Shown here: positions 1-6,823 of the stretch, one piece after another
How the letters are laid out: each line of letters opens with the position of its first letter
Numbering within the stretch: the stretch's first letter is position 1
From: a bacterium
Lineage (GTDB): Bacteria; Desulfobacterota; JAPLJL01
Direction: 5' to 3'
DNA: 9,182 nucleotides
NCBI GenBank assembly: GCA_028713675.1
Contig: JAQTNV010000091.1
Span: 1-9,182, forward strand
The notes under the pieces: generated by a model
What the model was told of the DNA's origin: nothing
The model's database searches: none
What the model saw: the letters and a program-made list of their open reading frames with translations, nothing else
Program-made: the position numbers and the translations under genes

Positions 1-776
1 GCCCCCTGGTGGCGGTTTATTCCACTTTTCTCCAGCGGGCTTTCGACCAGATCCTGCATGACGTCTGTTTCCAGAACCTGCCGGTGGTTTTCATCCTGGA
101 CCGCGCCGGGATCGTCGGGGCCGACGGTCCCACCCACCATGGACTTTTCGACCTTTCCTATTTGCGTTCCATGCCCAACCTGACCCTGATGGCGCCCAAG
201 GATGAAAATGAACTCCGGCGGATGTTGAAAACCGCGTTTTCCCTTCCGGGGCCGGCGGCCATCCGGTTTCCGCGGGGAAAAGGACTGGGGGTGGACCTGG
301 ATCCCGAAATCAAGACCATTCCCGTCGGCCAGGCCGAGGTCCTCCGGAACGGGAGCGAGGTCTGCATCCTGGCGATCGGTTCCACGGTGCAGGCGGCGCT
401 GAAGGCGGCCGACCAGCTGGAAACGGGGGATATGAAGGCCACGGTGGTCAATGTCCGCTTTGCCAAACCCCTGGACCTGGCTTTGCTGGAAGACCTCTCC
501 CGCCGGCACCGGATCCTGGTCACGGTGGAGGAGAATGTCCTGGCGGGAGGTTTTGGAAGCGCCGTCCTGGAAGCCCTGGAAACCTTGGGCATCCGGCATC
601 TCAAGGTCAAGCGGCTCGGGATCCCGGATGAATTTGTCGAGCACGGTCCCCAGGACCGCCTGCGCTCAATTTATAGGATTGATGCCAATGGCATTGTGGA
701 AGAGGTGCTGGCATTGCTAAAATCCGGGGGAAATGTTTCCCTGTCCGCCAAGGACAAGGATTTGGGAGGAAATTAA
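1..776 (+). CDS. dxs: 1-deoxy-D-xylulose-5-phosphate synthase, C-terminal part (5' end outside window)
   Basis: Dxs is a thiamine-diphosphate enzyme that condenses pyruvate with glyceraldehyde 3-phosphate to make 1-deoxy-D-xylulose 5-phosphate, the first step of the cytoplasmic MEP isoprenoid pathway. The visible part starts inside the pyrimidine-binding transketolase domain. YSTFLQRAFDQ, then DRAGIVGADGPTHHG and FDLSYLRSMPN, are signature Dxs strings. The C-terminal transketolase domain follows (EVCILAIGSTVQAAL, then VTVEENVLAGGFGSAVLE). The frame is already open at base 3 (CCC CTG GTG); the GTG at 9 encodes an internal residue of the conserved V-A-V-Y-S-T stretch and is not a start. The N-terminal domain and the upstream catalytic Glu region are missing only because the window begins here. 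The stop is TAA at 774-776. The next gene starts about 130 bp downstream on the same strand, with no functional link apparent. The identification is secure. Confidence 0.96.
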   Translation, partial: PLVAVYSTFLQRAFDQILHDVCFQNLPVVFILDRAGIVGADGPTHHGLFDLSYLRSMPNLTLMAPKDENELRRMLKTAFSLPGPAAIRFPRGKGLGVDLDPEIKTIPVGQAEVLRNGSEVCILAIGSTVQAALKAADQLETGDMKATVVNVRFAKPLDLALLEDLSRRHRILVTVEENVLAGGFGSAVLEALETLGIRHLKVKRLGIPDEFVEHGPQDRLRSIYRIDANGIVEEVLALLKSGGNVSLSAKDKDLGGN

Positions 777-874
777 GAAGCCCAAGAATTAAGAAGATTA
801 AGAGCGAATACTAAGAACGAAGGCCAAGAGCGAAGAACAGGAGTTAAAAAATTTAAACGATTACGCCGACCGGA
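777..874. other. Purine-rich intergenic spacer with short imperfect repeats
   Basis: This roughly 100-bp spacer between dxs and the mutase gene is strongly purine-rich on the + strand. It contains many imperfect copies of short words such as TTAAGAAG, AAGAACGAAG and AGAGCGAAGAACAG. I see no hairpin-plus-T-run terminator, so read-through from dxs is possible. No open reading frame or clear promoter is visible. Confidence 0.4.
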
Positions 875-892
875 ATGGCCGGAAAAATATTC

Positions 893-896
893 GAGG
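893..896 (+). promoter_or_regulatory. Shine-Dalgarno site (GAGG) supporting the mutase start at 905
   Basis: GAGG at 893-896 lies 8 nt before the ATG at 905. The upstream in-frame ATG at 875 is preceded by a pyrimidine- and C/G-mixed stretch without an SD-like sequence. This favours 905 as the true start; the 10 extra residues from 875 match nothing I recognise in the family. Confidence 0.5.
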
Positions 897-904
897 ATGA
901 GAAG

Positions 905-2596
905 ATGGGCGAAAAAAACAAAACCGGATCCGATCAGGGAAAAATAAAGGAAGCCCTGGAAACTTGGAATCGCGATGTCCTGGGCAAGGCCCTGAAAAAG
1001 AACCCGGAATCACGGGAGCGTTTCTCCACGATTTCCGATCTGGAGATCAACCGGCTTTACACCCCCTTGGACACGGAAAAACTGGATTACCTCCAGGACC
1101 AGGGCCTGCCGGGTGAATACCCCTACCTCCGGGGGGTGCACCCCACCGGTTACCGGGGGAAGCTCTGGACGATGCGGCAGTTTTCCGGGTTCGGCACCCC
1201 GGAGGATACCAACCGGCGCTACCACTATCTTTTAAAACACGGGACCACCGGTCTCTCGGTGGCTTTTCATTATCCCACCCTGATGGGCTGCGATTCCGAC
1301 GATACCCGCGCCCTCGGGGAGGTCGGACGGTGCGGGGTAGCGATCGACACCCTGCGTGACATGGAGGTGCTTTTCTCCGGGATCCCCCTGGACAAGATCA
1401 CCACTTCCATGACGATCAACGGCCCGGCCTCCATTCTCCTGGCCATGTATATCGCGGTGGCGGAGAAGCAGGGGGTGAAGAGCACGCAAATCGGGGGAAC
1501 CATCCAGAACGACATCCTGAAGGAATACATCGCCCAGAAATCCTGGATTTATCCGCCCCGGCCCTCGCTCCGGCTCATCACCGACATCATGGGTTACTGC
1601 GCGAAGCATGTCCCGAACTGGAACACCATCTCCATCTCGGGTTATCACATCCGGGAGGCCGGCTCCACGGCCGCCCAGGAACTGGCTTTCACCCTCGCCG
1701 ACGGGATCGGATACGTCCAGGCCGGGGTCGAGTCGGGTTTGCCGGTGGACCAGTTTGCTTCCCGGCTCTCATTTTTCTTCAACGCCCACAGCGACTTTTT
1801 CGAGGAGATCGCCAAGTACCGGGCCGCCCGCCGGATCTGGGCCAAGGTGATGAAGGACCGCTTCAAGGCCAAAGACCCCCGGAGTTACTGGCTCCGCTTC
1901 CACACCCAGACGGCGGGGTGCAGCCTGACCGCTCAGCAACCGCTCAATAATATCGTCCGGACCGCCCTCCAGGCCCTGGGCGCGGTGATGGGAGGAACCC
2001 AGTCCCTGCATACCAATTCCCTGGATGAAACCTACGCCCTTCCCACCGAGGAATCGGTGACCATCGCCCTCCGCACCCAGCAGATTATCGCCTGCGAATC
2101 CGGGGTGGCCAACACGATCGATCCCCTGGGCGGGTCCTATTTCGTCGAGGCCCTGACCGATAAGCTCGAGCAGGAAGCGTGGGATTACATCCGCAAGATC
2201 GACGAGCTGGGCGGGATCGTGTCGGCAATCGAGATCGGGTTCCCCCAGAAGGAAATCACCGAGGCCGCCTACCGCTTCCAGAAGCAGATCGAGTCGCTCG
2301 ACAAGACGATGGTGGGGGTGAATAAGTATAAAATAGCTGAAGAACCCCCCATCACGCTCCTGAAGATCGACCCTGAGGTGGAAAAGACCCAGGTGGCCAA
2401 CCTGAACAAGGTCAAAAAATCCCGGAACAATAAAGCGGTGGAGAAATGCCTGGCTGATCTGAAGAAGGCCGCGGCCGGCAAGGATAATTTAATGCCGTTC
2501 ATCCTAGCCGCGGTGAAGGAATACGCCTCCCTCGGAGAAATCATCAACACGATGAAAGAAGTTTTCGGGGTTTACCAGGATCCGGGATACTTCTAA
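905..2596 (+). CDS. B12-dependent acyl-CoA mutase large subunit (methylmalonyl-/isobutyryl-CoA mutase family), with Gln in place of the carboxylate-binding Arg
   Basis: The family catalyses adenosylcobalamin-dependent carbon-skeleton rearrangement of acyl-CoAs in the cytoplasm. The 563 residues (counting from 905) cover only the substrate-binding TIM barrel plus its C-terminal linker. There is no B12-binding domain, so a separate small subunit is needed. Family landmarks are [72 protein letters not shown] and [11 protein letters not shown]. Compared with Propionibacterium MutB from memory, Tyr89, Thr195, Gln197, His244 and Gln330 are kept (here Tyr83, Thr199, Gln201, His248, Gln335). The Arg207 that holds the methylmalonyl carboxylate is Gln211. 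That swap is known from isobutyryl-CoA and 2-hydroxyisobutyryl-CoA mutases, although those also replace Tyr89. The usually invariant AFDLPT reads AFHYPT. The substrate is therefore open, and automatic naming as methylmalonyl-CoA mutase would be unsafe. No small subunit, meaB-type GTPase or epimerase lies in the window. An in-frame ATG at 875 is an alternative start. Confidence 0.9.
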   Translation: MGEKNKTGSDQGKIKEALETWNRDVLGKALKKNPESRERFSTISDLEINRLYTPLDTEKLDYLQDQGLPGEYPYLRGVHPTGYRGKLWTMRQFSGFGTPEDTNRRYHYLLKHGTTGLSVAFHYPTLMGCDSDDTRALGEVGRCGVAIDTLRDMEVLFSGIPLDKITTSMTINGPASILLAMYIAVAEKQGVKSTQIGGTIQNDILKEYIAQKSWIYPPRPSLRLITDIMGYCAKHVPNWNTISISGYHIREAGSTAAQELAFTLADGIGYVQAGVESGLPVDQFASRLSFFFNAHSDFFEEIAKYRAARRIWAKVMKDRFKAKDPRSYWLRFHTQTAGCSLTAQQPLNNIVRTALQALGAVMGGTQSLHTNSLDETYALPTEESVTIALRTQQIIACESGVANTIDPLGGSYFVEALTDKLEQEAWDYIRKIDELGGIVSAIEIGFPQKEITEAAYRFQKQIESLDKTMVGVNKYKIAEEPPITLLKIDPEVEKTQVANLNKVKKSRNNKAVEKCLADLKKAAAGKDNLMPFILAAVKEYASLGEIINTMKEVFGVYQDPGYF

Positions 2597-2638
2597 AGCA
2601 AATCCAAAATTCCGAGCTCCAGATCAAAATAAATCCCA

Positions 2639-2658
2639 TTGCCCAATAAATTGGGCAA
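2639..2658. terminator. Perfect 8-bp hairpin between convergent genes, candidate terminator
   Basis: TTGCCCAA, a TAAA loop and TTGGGCAA form a perfect 8-bp stem in the 77-bp gap between the stops of the mutase (+) and the DUF3047 gene (-). On the minus strand the stem is followed by a loosely T-rich stretch (GGGATTTATTTT); on the plus strand it is followed by A-rich sequence. It is therefore a better terminator for the minus-strand gene than for the mutase. There is no canonical uninterrupted T-run, so the call is tentative. Confidence 0.45.
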
Positions 2659-2673
2659 ATAAATAAATGATAT

Positions 2674-3375
2674 TTATGGCTTGGGCAAAGATTCGCCCGG
2701 CGGGAGCAGGACGAAATCATCGTAATCGGCCCAGGAGGATGTCTTGGTATCATCGGAGTCGGACTGGATACCAATGGCCATGACCGGGGGCGGTGCTTTC
2801 TTGAATAATTTCCGATAATCTTCCGCGAAATCAACCTCTTCCTCGACCCACTGGTCGAGCGGCGTATCCCGGTTTTCCTGAATTACGTAGAAAACATAAT
2901 CTTTCATTTTGAGGGTCATTTTCCGGGGGTGGGGGTAAGCGCTCCATACATATCGCAGGGTATCCTTTGTGTACTTGGTCAGACCTTTATCGAAAACAAC
3001 ATAGACGCTCGCGGCGCAGTCATTCTTTCCGTTCTTTCCGGTTTCATCCGCTCCCACCGGCAGTTTTTTGGCCCGCCAGCGCCATTTCAGTTTCGGGAAA
3101 TCCTTCGGATTAACTTTGGCCTCGGTGAGGATCATCCCGGCGGCTTTATCGGGACGAGCGGCCAGGAAGGCGTTTCCGGATTCGACCTGGACGGTGTAAA
3201 TATCGGCCCGGCCCTGGATCTTTTTCCAGTTGGACGGGAATTTGCCCTCATCTGCGGGCTTGAACTGGTCCAGCCAGCGGGGGCCGTCGACGGGGGAAGC
3301 AGAGATCAGAAAAACAGATAACAGCAAAAAGCAGGCAGCAAATGACCGGTTAGATATAAAACAGAGATTCTTCAC
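2674..3375 (-). CDS. Exported DUF3047 family protein
   Basis: The 233-residue protein has an N-terminal hydrophobic stretch (about residues 12-26, AACFLLLSVFLISA) that looks like a signal peptide, with a possible cut after Ala26, so it is probably periplasmic or secreted. The body carries patterns I associate with DUF3047: LKWRWRAKKLP (about 97-106), GADETGKNGKNDCAASVYVVF (about 108-128, given here only as a pattern of Asp/Glu, Asn-Asp and Ala-Ala), LRYVWSA (140-146) and a C-terminal IGIQSDSDDT...WADYDDFVL (201-224). Its function is unknown; no catalytic residue can be assigned. The start chosen is GTG at 3373-3375, with no Shine-Dalgarno. That codon lies inside a dispersed repeat (3361-3391), so the true start may be a later TTG within the signal peptide. 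It lies 94 bp downstream of gltX on the same strand and may be cotranscribed with it. Confidence 0.75.
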   Translation of the reverse strand: MKNLCFISNRSFAACFLLLSVFLISASPVDGPRWLDQFKPADEGKFPSNWKKIQGRADIYTVQVESGNAFLAARPDKAAGMILTEAKVNPKDFPKLKWRWRAKKLPVGADETGKNGKNDCAASVYVVFDKGLTKYTKDTLRYVWSAYPHPRKMTLKMKDYVFYVIQENRDTPLDQWVEEEVDFAEDYRKLFKKAPPPVMAIGIQSDSDDTKTSSWADYDDFVLLPPGESLPKP

Positions 3376-3391
3376 TTTGTTCAGAATGACA
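3361..3391 (-). repeat. TGTCATTCTGA-type dispersed repeat, copy A
   Basis: Read on the minus strand this begins TGTCATTCTGAACAAAGTGA and continues into AGAATCTCTGT. It has the pattern of the short TGTCATTCTGAG...GAAGAATCT repeats scattered in many bacterial genomes. It overlaps the first codons of the DUF3047 gene, including its GTG start. A second, related copy lies 30 bp further at 3421-3460 in the same orientation. Family assignment rests on pattern recognition only. Confidence 0.55.
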
Positions 3392-3420
3392 GAAAAATTA
3401 ACGGTAAAGACAAGGCAACG

Positions 3421-3460
3421 GCAGGGATTGCTTCGATCGTTTCATTCCCTCGCAATGACA
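3421..3460 (-). repeat. TGTCATTGCGA-type dispersed repeat, copy B
   Basis: On the minus strand this begins TGTCATTGCGAGGGAATGAA and continues into CGATCGAAGCAATCCCTGC. It is the TCATTGCGAG...GAAGCAATC variant of the same repeat class as copy A at 3361-3391, in direct orientation. It sits immediately downstream of the gltX stop, ending 10 bp from it, so it may form the 3' end of the gltX transcript. No transposase or target-site duplication is visible. Confidence 0.55.
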
Positions 3461-3469
3461 AATGAGAAT

Positions 3470-4867
3470 TCATGGAGCGGGGATTCGAGCCAGCGCGGAC
3501 TCAATCCGCGCCAGGGTTTTTTCCTTGCCCAAAATTACCATGATTTCGAAAAGACCGGGGCTTACGGTTTTCCCGGTCAGCGCCACCCGCACCGGCTGGG
3601 CGACTTTGCCCAGCTTTATTCCCTTGGCTTCGACGATCTGGCGGAAGGCCGACTCGATTTCGCTTTCGTTAAAGACGGCGAGATCCCTTAATTTCAGGAC
3701 GAGCTCGGAGAGAAGGACCTTGGCCTCCGGGGTCAGGAATTTTTTCGCCGCCTCCGGGTCGGGCTCGATCGCCTCGGAGAAGAGGAAGCGGGACTGTTCA
3801 CCGATCTCCACCAGGGTTTTAGCCCTGGGTTTAAAGATCTCGGCGACTTTGAGGAGGGGTTCCCGGGAAAACGCCGCCGCGGCCGGGTCCAAGAACGGCC
3901 GGGCGAGTTCCAGCAGATTCTCGTTGGATTCCTTCATCATGTATTGCTGATTGAGCCAAAGGAGCTTTTCGGGATTAAAAATGGCGGCTGATTTGCTGAC
4001 GTCTTTCAGATCGAATTTCCCGATCAGGTCATCCGGCGTGAAAATTTCCTCGTCTTTGTATCCCCAGCCCAGTCGGGCCAGGTAATTGACCATCGCCTGG
4101 GGCAGGTAGCCGTCTTTCCGATACTCGATGACGGCGGTGGCGCCGTGGCGTTTGGAAAGCTTGGTCCGGTCGGCCCCGTGGATCATCGGGAGGTGGCCGA
4201 ACAGGGGAGGATTGAGACCGAGGGCCTGATAAATCAGGACCTGCCGGGGAGTGTTGTTGATGTGGTCGTCACCCCGGATCACGTGGGTAATCCCCATATC
4301 CATGTCATCGATGACGACGGAAAAGTTATAGGTGGGGGTTTTGTCCGCCCGGATGATGACCAGGTCGTCCAGCTCGGAGTTGACGATGGTGATCGGGCCG
4401 TGAATCAGGTCGGTAAAAGAGGTGGCCCCGGCCTGGGGGGTCCGGAACCTAACGACGAAAGGCAGGTCCGGCTGGTCCCGGCGGTCCCGGCAATGCCCGT
4501 CATACCGGGTGTTTTCATTTTTTTCCCGGGCGGCCTGGCGCCGGGCCTCGAGTTCCTCCGGGGTGCAGTAGCAGCGGTAAGCCTTGCTTTCGGAGATCAG
4601 GCGCTCGGCCCGCTCCCGGTAAAGCTCCATCCGTTGGCTCTGGTAGTAAGGACCTTCGTCCCACGTGATTCCCAGCCAGGTGAGGGCTCCCAGGATGTCC
4701 TGGGCGTATTCGTCGGTGGAGCGGGTCCGGTCGGTATCCTCGCTCCGGAGATTGAACTTGCCCCCGTGATGCCGGGAAAAGAGTTAATTGAACAGGGCCG
4801 TCCGGGCTCCTCCGAGGTGGAGGGTGCCGGTCGGGCTGGGCGCGAAGCGGGTGATGATTTTTTCCAT
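3470..4867 (-). pseudogene. gltX: Glutamyl-tRNA synthetase, full-length frame interrupted by an in-frame TAA at codon 28
   Basis: GltX charges tRNA-Glu with glutamate in the cytoplasm. From ATG at 4867-4865 to TGA at 3472-3470 the frame is 465 codons, a normal family length. The N-terminus reads RFAPSPTGTLHLGGARTALFN; HLGG at 17-20 is the HIGH-type ATP motif. Other landmarks are the Zn-binding region with Cys99, Cys101 and Cys126, IRGDDHINNTPRQ, the KLSKRHG motif at 236-242 (KMSKS type), and an intact C-terminal anticodon-binding region. Codon 28 (4786-4784), usually Tyr or Trp in ALFN-Y/W-LF, is TAA. Nearby the conserved KF-L-LRIEDTD reads KFNLRSEDTD (Asn39, Ser42). The longest stop-free ORF starts at Met80 (4630) and would lack the HIGH motif and much of the Rossmann fold. 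The rest looks undamaged, so this is a recent nonsense mutation, a sequence or assembly error, or read-through. TAA ends several other genes here, so recoding is unlikely. No Shine-Dalgarno precedes the ATG. Confidence 0.8.
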
Positions 4868-4899
4868 GGAGGCTTATTTAGTTGTTTATCTTGGAATAT

Positions 4900-4927
4900 T
4901 TGATCCTTTTCATAAAAACATTAATAT
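4900..4927 (+). promoter_or_regulatory. Candidate sigma70-type promoter for the coiled-coil/TPR gene
   Basis: TTGATC at 4900-4905 and TAATAT at 4922-4927 are separated by 16 bp and would give a 5' leader of nearly 60 nt. Such matches arise easily in AT-rich DNA, so this is a candidate only. Confidence 0.35.
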
Positions 4928-4980
4928 ATATATTGTTGTAGTGTAATTCAATTGATTACCTAAATCATTCTGACTTTGTT

Positions 4981-4986
4981 AGGAGG
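4981..4986 (+). promoter_or_regulatory. Strong Shine-Dalgarno AGGAGG for the gene at 4992
   Basis: A consensus AGGAGG lies 5 nt before the ATG at 4992, the best ribosome-binding site in the window. It fixes the start of the coiled-coil/TPR protein and suggests efficient translation. Confidence 0.8.
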
Positions 4987-4991
4987 AATAA

Positions 4992-6812
4992 ATGCCCGCC
5001 AAAGGGGATAAGGAAAAAGACCTTAAGCCGATCGCGGAAGAAAGCGATTCTTTCCTGAAAAGATTCAAGAACCTTCACCAGGCCGAAGAAAACCTGATCG
5101 AAGAAAAGCTGAAGGCCCTGACCGGCGAGATCCAGAAACTCACTGCCGGACTGGCGACGGAAAAAGGCCAGCTGGCCAAGGTCGAGGGGGAACTGGCCGA
5201 GAATGTCCGGGCCCTGACGGCGGAAACCGCCAAGCGCAAGGAAAAAGAGAAAAAGCTGGAAGAAGAAACCGCCCGTCGCAAGGAGAAGGAGACTTTCGCC
5301 GAAGATGAAATGCTGAAGCGCAAGGGCCGGGAAAAGGAACTGGAAGATGAGGTCCTGAATCGGAAGGAAAAAGAAAAAGAAATCGGGGCATTGAAAACCC
5401 AGGTTGAGGAATGGGAAACCAAGGCCCGGGAGAAAGAAGAACGAGTCGCCGAGCTGGAGGAATCCTTCGCTTATGAGCGGGGGATTGTGACCGGGGAAGT
5501 CAACGAGCTCAAGAAAAGCCTGGCCCAGGCGGAGAAAGATAAGAACGAGCTGGACAAGGAAATCCGGGATTTCCGCCGCAAGGAAGAGGAGTGGGGAAAC
5601 GAGCGGAAACTTACCGGGGAGGAAATTGAGCGGCAGAAGCAGAAGAACCATGACCTGGGCCAGAGATTAGACCAGCTCCGGGAAAAAACCCTGCAGGCCA
5701 TCGACAAGCTGAAGGATTCGCAGTCACAGAAAGAAGAGATCTGGAACCGCGAGCGGGAAGGTCTGAGCAAGAGGTTCGAGGATGAAGGGGTTCGGAACAA
5801 GCTGTTACGGGCCGAGATGAACGAGCTTCAGGACCGGATCCGTGAGCAGGAGGAAGAAAAGGAGAACCTGTCCCAGCTGGCGCAGAGGTCGCTGATTTCC
5901 AAGCAAGGGCTGGAGGATGAGCTGAAAAAAACGGCACGTTCCTCGGGACTGGAAGTGGGGGAAGACGAGGCCCTGATGGAAAAAATCGGTTCCACGCTGG
6001 AAAAACTGAAAAATCAAGAAGCCCAGACGGCTAAGTTCAAGGAAGAAAACCTGGGTTTGCAGAAGCAGGTTGATGATATCGAGTTTGAGTTCCGGAAATC
6101 CTCCGATTACGGGGTCTCCCTGATTGCCGAAAAAGAAGCGTTGATAGAAGAAATCGGCGTGTTGCAGGAGGGTTTCGACCGGAAACAGAAGGACCTTGAA
6201 CGGGAGCTGGAGGTCGTGATTGTTGAGAGGGAAGCCCGGGTCCAGGAAGTAAACCACCTGAAAGAATCCGTGGCGCGCGCGGAAACCGAGCTGGACGAAA
6301 TCAAGACCAGATTGACCGCCGCGGAAGAAGAGAAAAAGCTGATTCAAAAAAAACTGGACGCGGCCTGGGAGACCCAGAAGGACGTCCGCGAGAAGCTGGA
6401 AGCCCAACCCAAAGCCGAAGACGCGGAAGAGCTGTTAAGCAAAGCCCAGGAACAGTTCAAGAAAGGAAAACAATTTTTCGGGAAGCAGCAATACGCGAAG
6501 GCCCTGGCGGCGTTTGAGGAAGCCCTGAAAATCGACCCCGCCCGTTCGGAGTATTACACCGGCATCGGCCTGGTGCATTCCCTGGAATTTTCCAAGCATA
6601 AACCGGATATTCCCAAGGCGGAGAGCTGTTTCCTCCAGGCGATCAAGCTCGAGCCCAAGAACGCCCGGAATTATTATTACCTGGGCGTGATTTACAAATC
6701 CCAAGGACAGAGCGATAAGGCCAAATCCTATTTCCGCAAGGCCCTGGAATACCAGCCCGATTATCCCGAGGTGCAGGAACAGCTCAAGCTGCTGAAGAGC
6801 GAAAAGGGATAA
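4992..6812 (+). CDS. Cytoplasmic long coiled-coil protein with C-terminal TPR domain
   Basis: I do not recognise this gene as a named family. The 606-residue product has no signal peptide or membrane segment, so it is probably cytoplasmic. Residues of about 25-475 are almost entirely charged heptad-type sequence rich in Glu, Lys, Leu, Arg and Gln with few Pro, as expected for a long coiled coil. Residues 77-132 are four tandem 14-residue repeats (listed separately). From about 478 to 600 the pattern changes to tetratricopeptide repeats: FFGKQQYAKALAAFEEALKIDP, then KAESCFLQAIKLEP, then YYYLGVIYKSQGQSDKAKSYF and KALEYQPDYPE, i.e. about three TPRs. A coiled-coil rod with a TPR protein-binding end suggests a scaffold or polar/cytoskeletal organiser, but no partner can be named from sequence. 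It has its own strong RBS and is divergent from gltX and convergent with a small HPt protein. Coding is certain; function is unknown. Confidence 0.85.
   Translation: MPAKGDKEKDLKPIAEESDSFLKRFKNLHQAEENLIEEKLKALTGEIQKLTAGLATEKGQLAKVEGELAENVRALTAETAKRKEKEKKLEEETARRKEKETFAEDEMLKRKGREKELEDEVLNRKEKEKEIGALKTQVEEWETKAREKEERVAELEESFAYERGIVTGEVNELKKSLAQAEKDKNELDKEIRDFRRKEEEWGNERKLTGEEIERQKQKNHDLGQRLDQLREKTLQAIDKLKDSQSQKEEIWNREREGLSKRFEDEGVRNKLLRAEMNELQDRIREQEEEKENLSQLAQRSLISKQGLEDELKKTARSSGLEVGEDEALMEKIGSTLEKLKNQEAQTAKFKEENLGLQKQVDDIEFEFRKSSDYGVSLIAEKEALIEEIGVLQEGFDRKQKDLERELEVVIVEREARVQEVNHLKESVARAETELDEIKTRLTAAEEEKKLIQKKLDAAWETQKDVREKLEAQPKAEDAEELLSKAQEQFKKGKQFFGKQQYAKALAAFEEALKIDPARSEYYTGIGLVHSLEFSKHKPDIPKAESCFLQAIKLEPKNARNYYYLGVIYKSQGQSDKAKSYFRKALEYQPDYPEVQEQLKLLKSEKG
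5220..5387 (+). repeat. Four tandem 14-residue (42-bp) repeats inside the coiled-coil gene
   Basis: Residues 77-132 of the coiled-coil/TPR protein divide into four gap-free 14-residue units: AETAKRKEKEKKLE, EETARRKEKETFAE, DEMLKRKGREKELE and DEVLNRKEKEKEIG. The shared pattern is (acidic/A)-E-x-x-x-R-K-x-(K/R)-E-K/T-x-x-x. Fourteen residues equal two heptads, so expansion by tandem duplication keeps the coiled-coil register. The DNA copies have diverged, so the duplication is not recent. Confidence 0.75.
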
Positions 6813-6823
6813 GTAGTAAGCTT

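Larger units (their letters stand above)
4868..4991. other. AT-rich divergent intergenic region between gltX and the coiled-coil gene
   Basis: These 124 bp separate the divergently transcribed gltX (-) and the coiled-coil/TPR gene (+). The stretch is far more AT-rich than the flanking coding DNA and includes an alternating TA tract (about 4921-4932). It must hold promoters for both directions; the plus-strand one is listed separately. I could not pick a convincing minus-strand promoter. Confidence 0.5.

Noticed and set aside
2929-3321. Plus-strand open frame opposite the DUF3047 gene
   Set aside because: It has no recognisable domain and no RBS; the minus-strand product has a signal peptide and DUF3047 pattern.
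3470-4630. Treating gltX as an intact 386-residue protein starting at Met80
   Set aside because: This start would drop the HLGG (HIGH-type) ATP motif and much of the catalytic Rossmann fold, while the in-frame upstream sequence encodes exactly those missing parts. The gene clearly begins at 4867.
4784-4786. Alternative genetic code with TAA read as Tyr
   Set aside because: TAA ends dxs, the mutase, the DUF3047 gene, the coiled-coil gene and exbB at the expected protein ends, so it acts as stop here.
4145-4903. Long plus-strand open frame (252 codons) opposite gltX
   Set aside because: It is antisense to gltX, the translation is Gly/Pro/Val-rich with no family features, and the minus-strand frame carries all GltX motifs. 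It is a shadow of a GC-rich gene.
4965-5651. Minus-strand open frame of 228 codons, very rich in Phe and Leu
   Set aside because: It is the complement of Glu/Lys-rich coiled-coil codons (GAA/AAG read as TTC/CTT), so the apparent membrane-like composition is an artefact.
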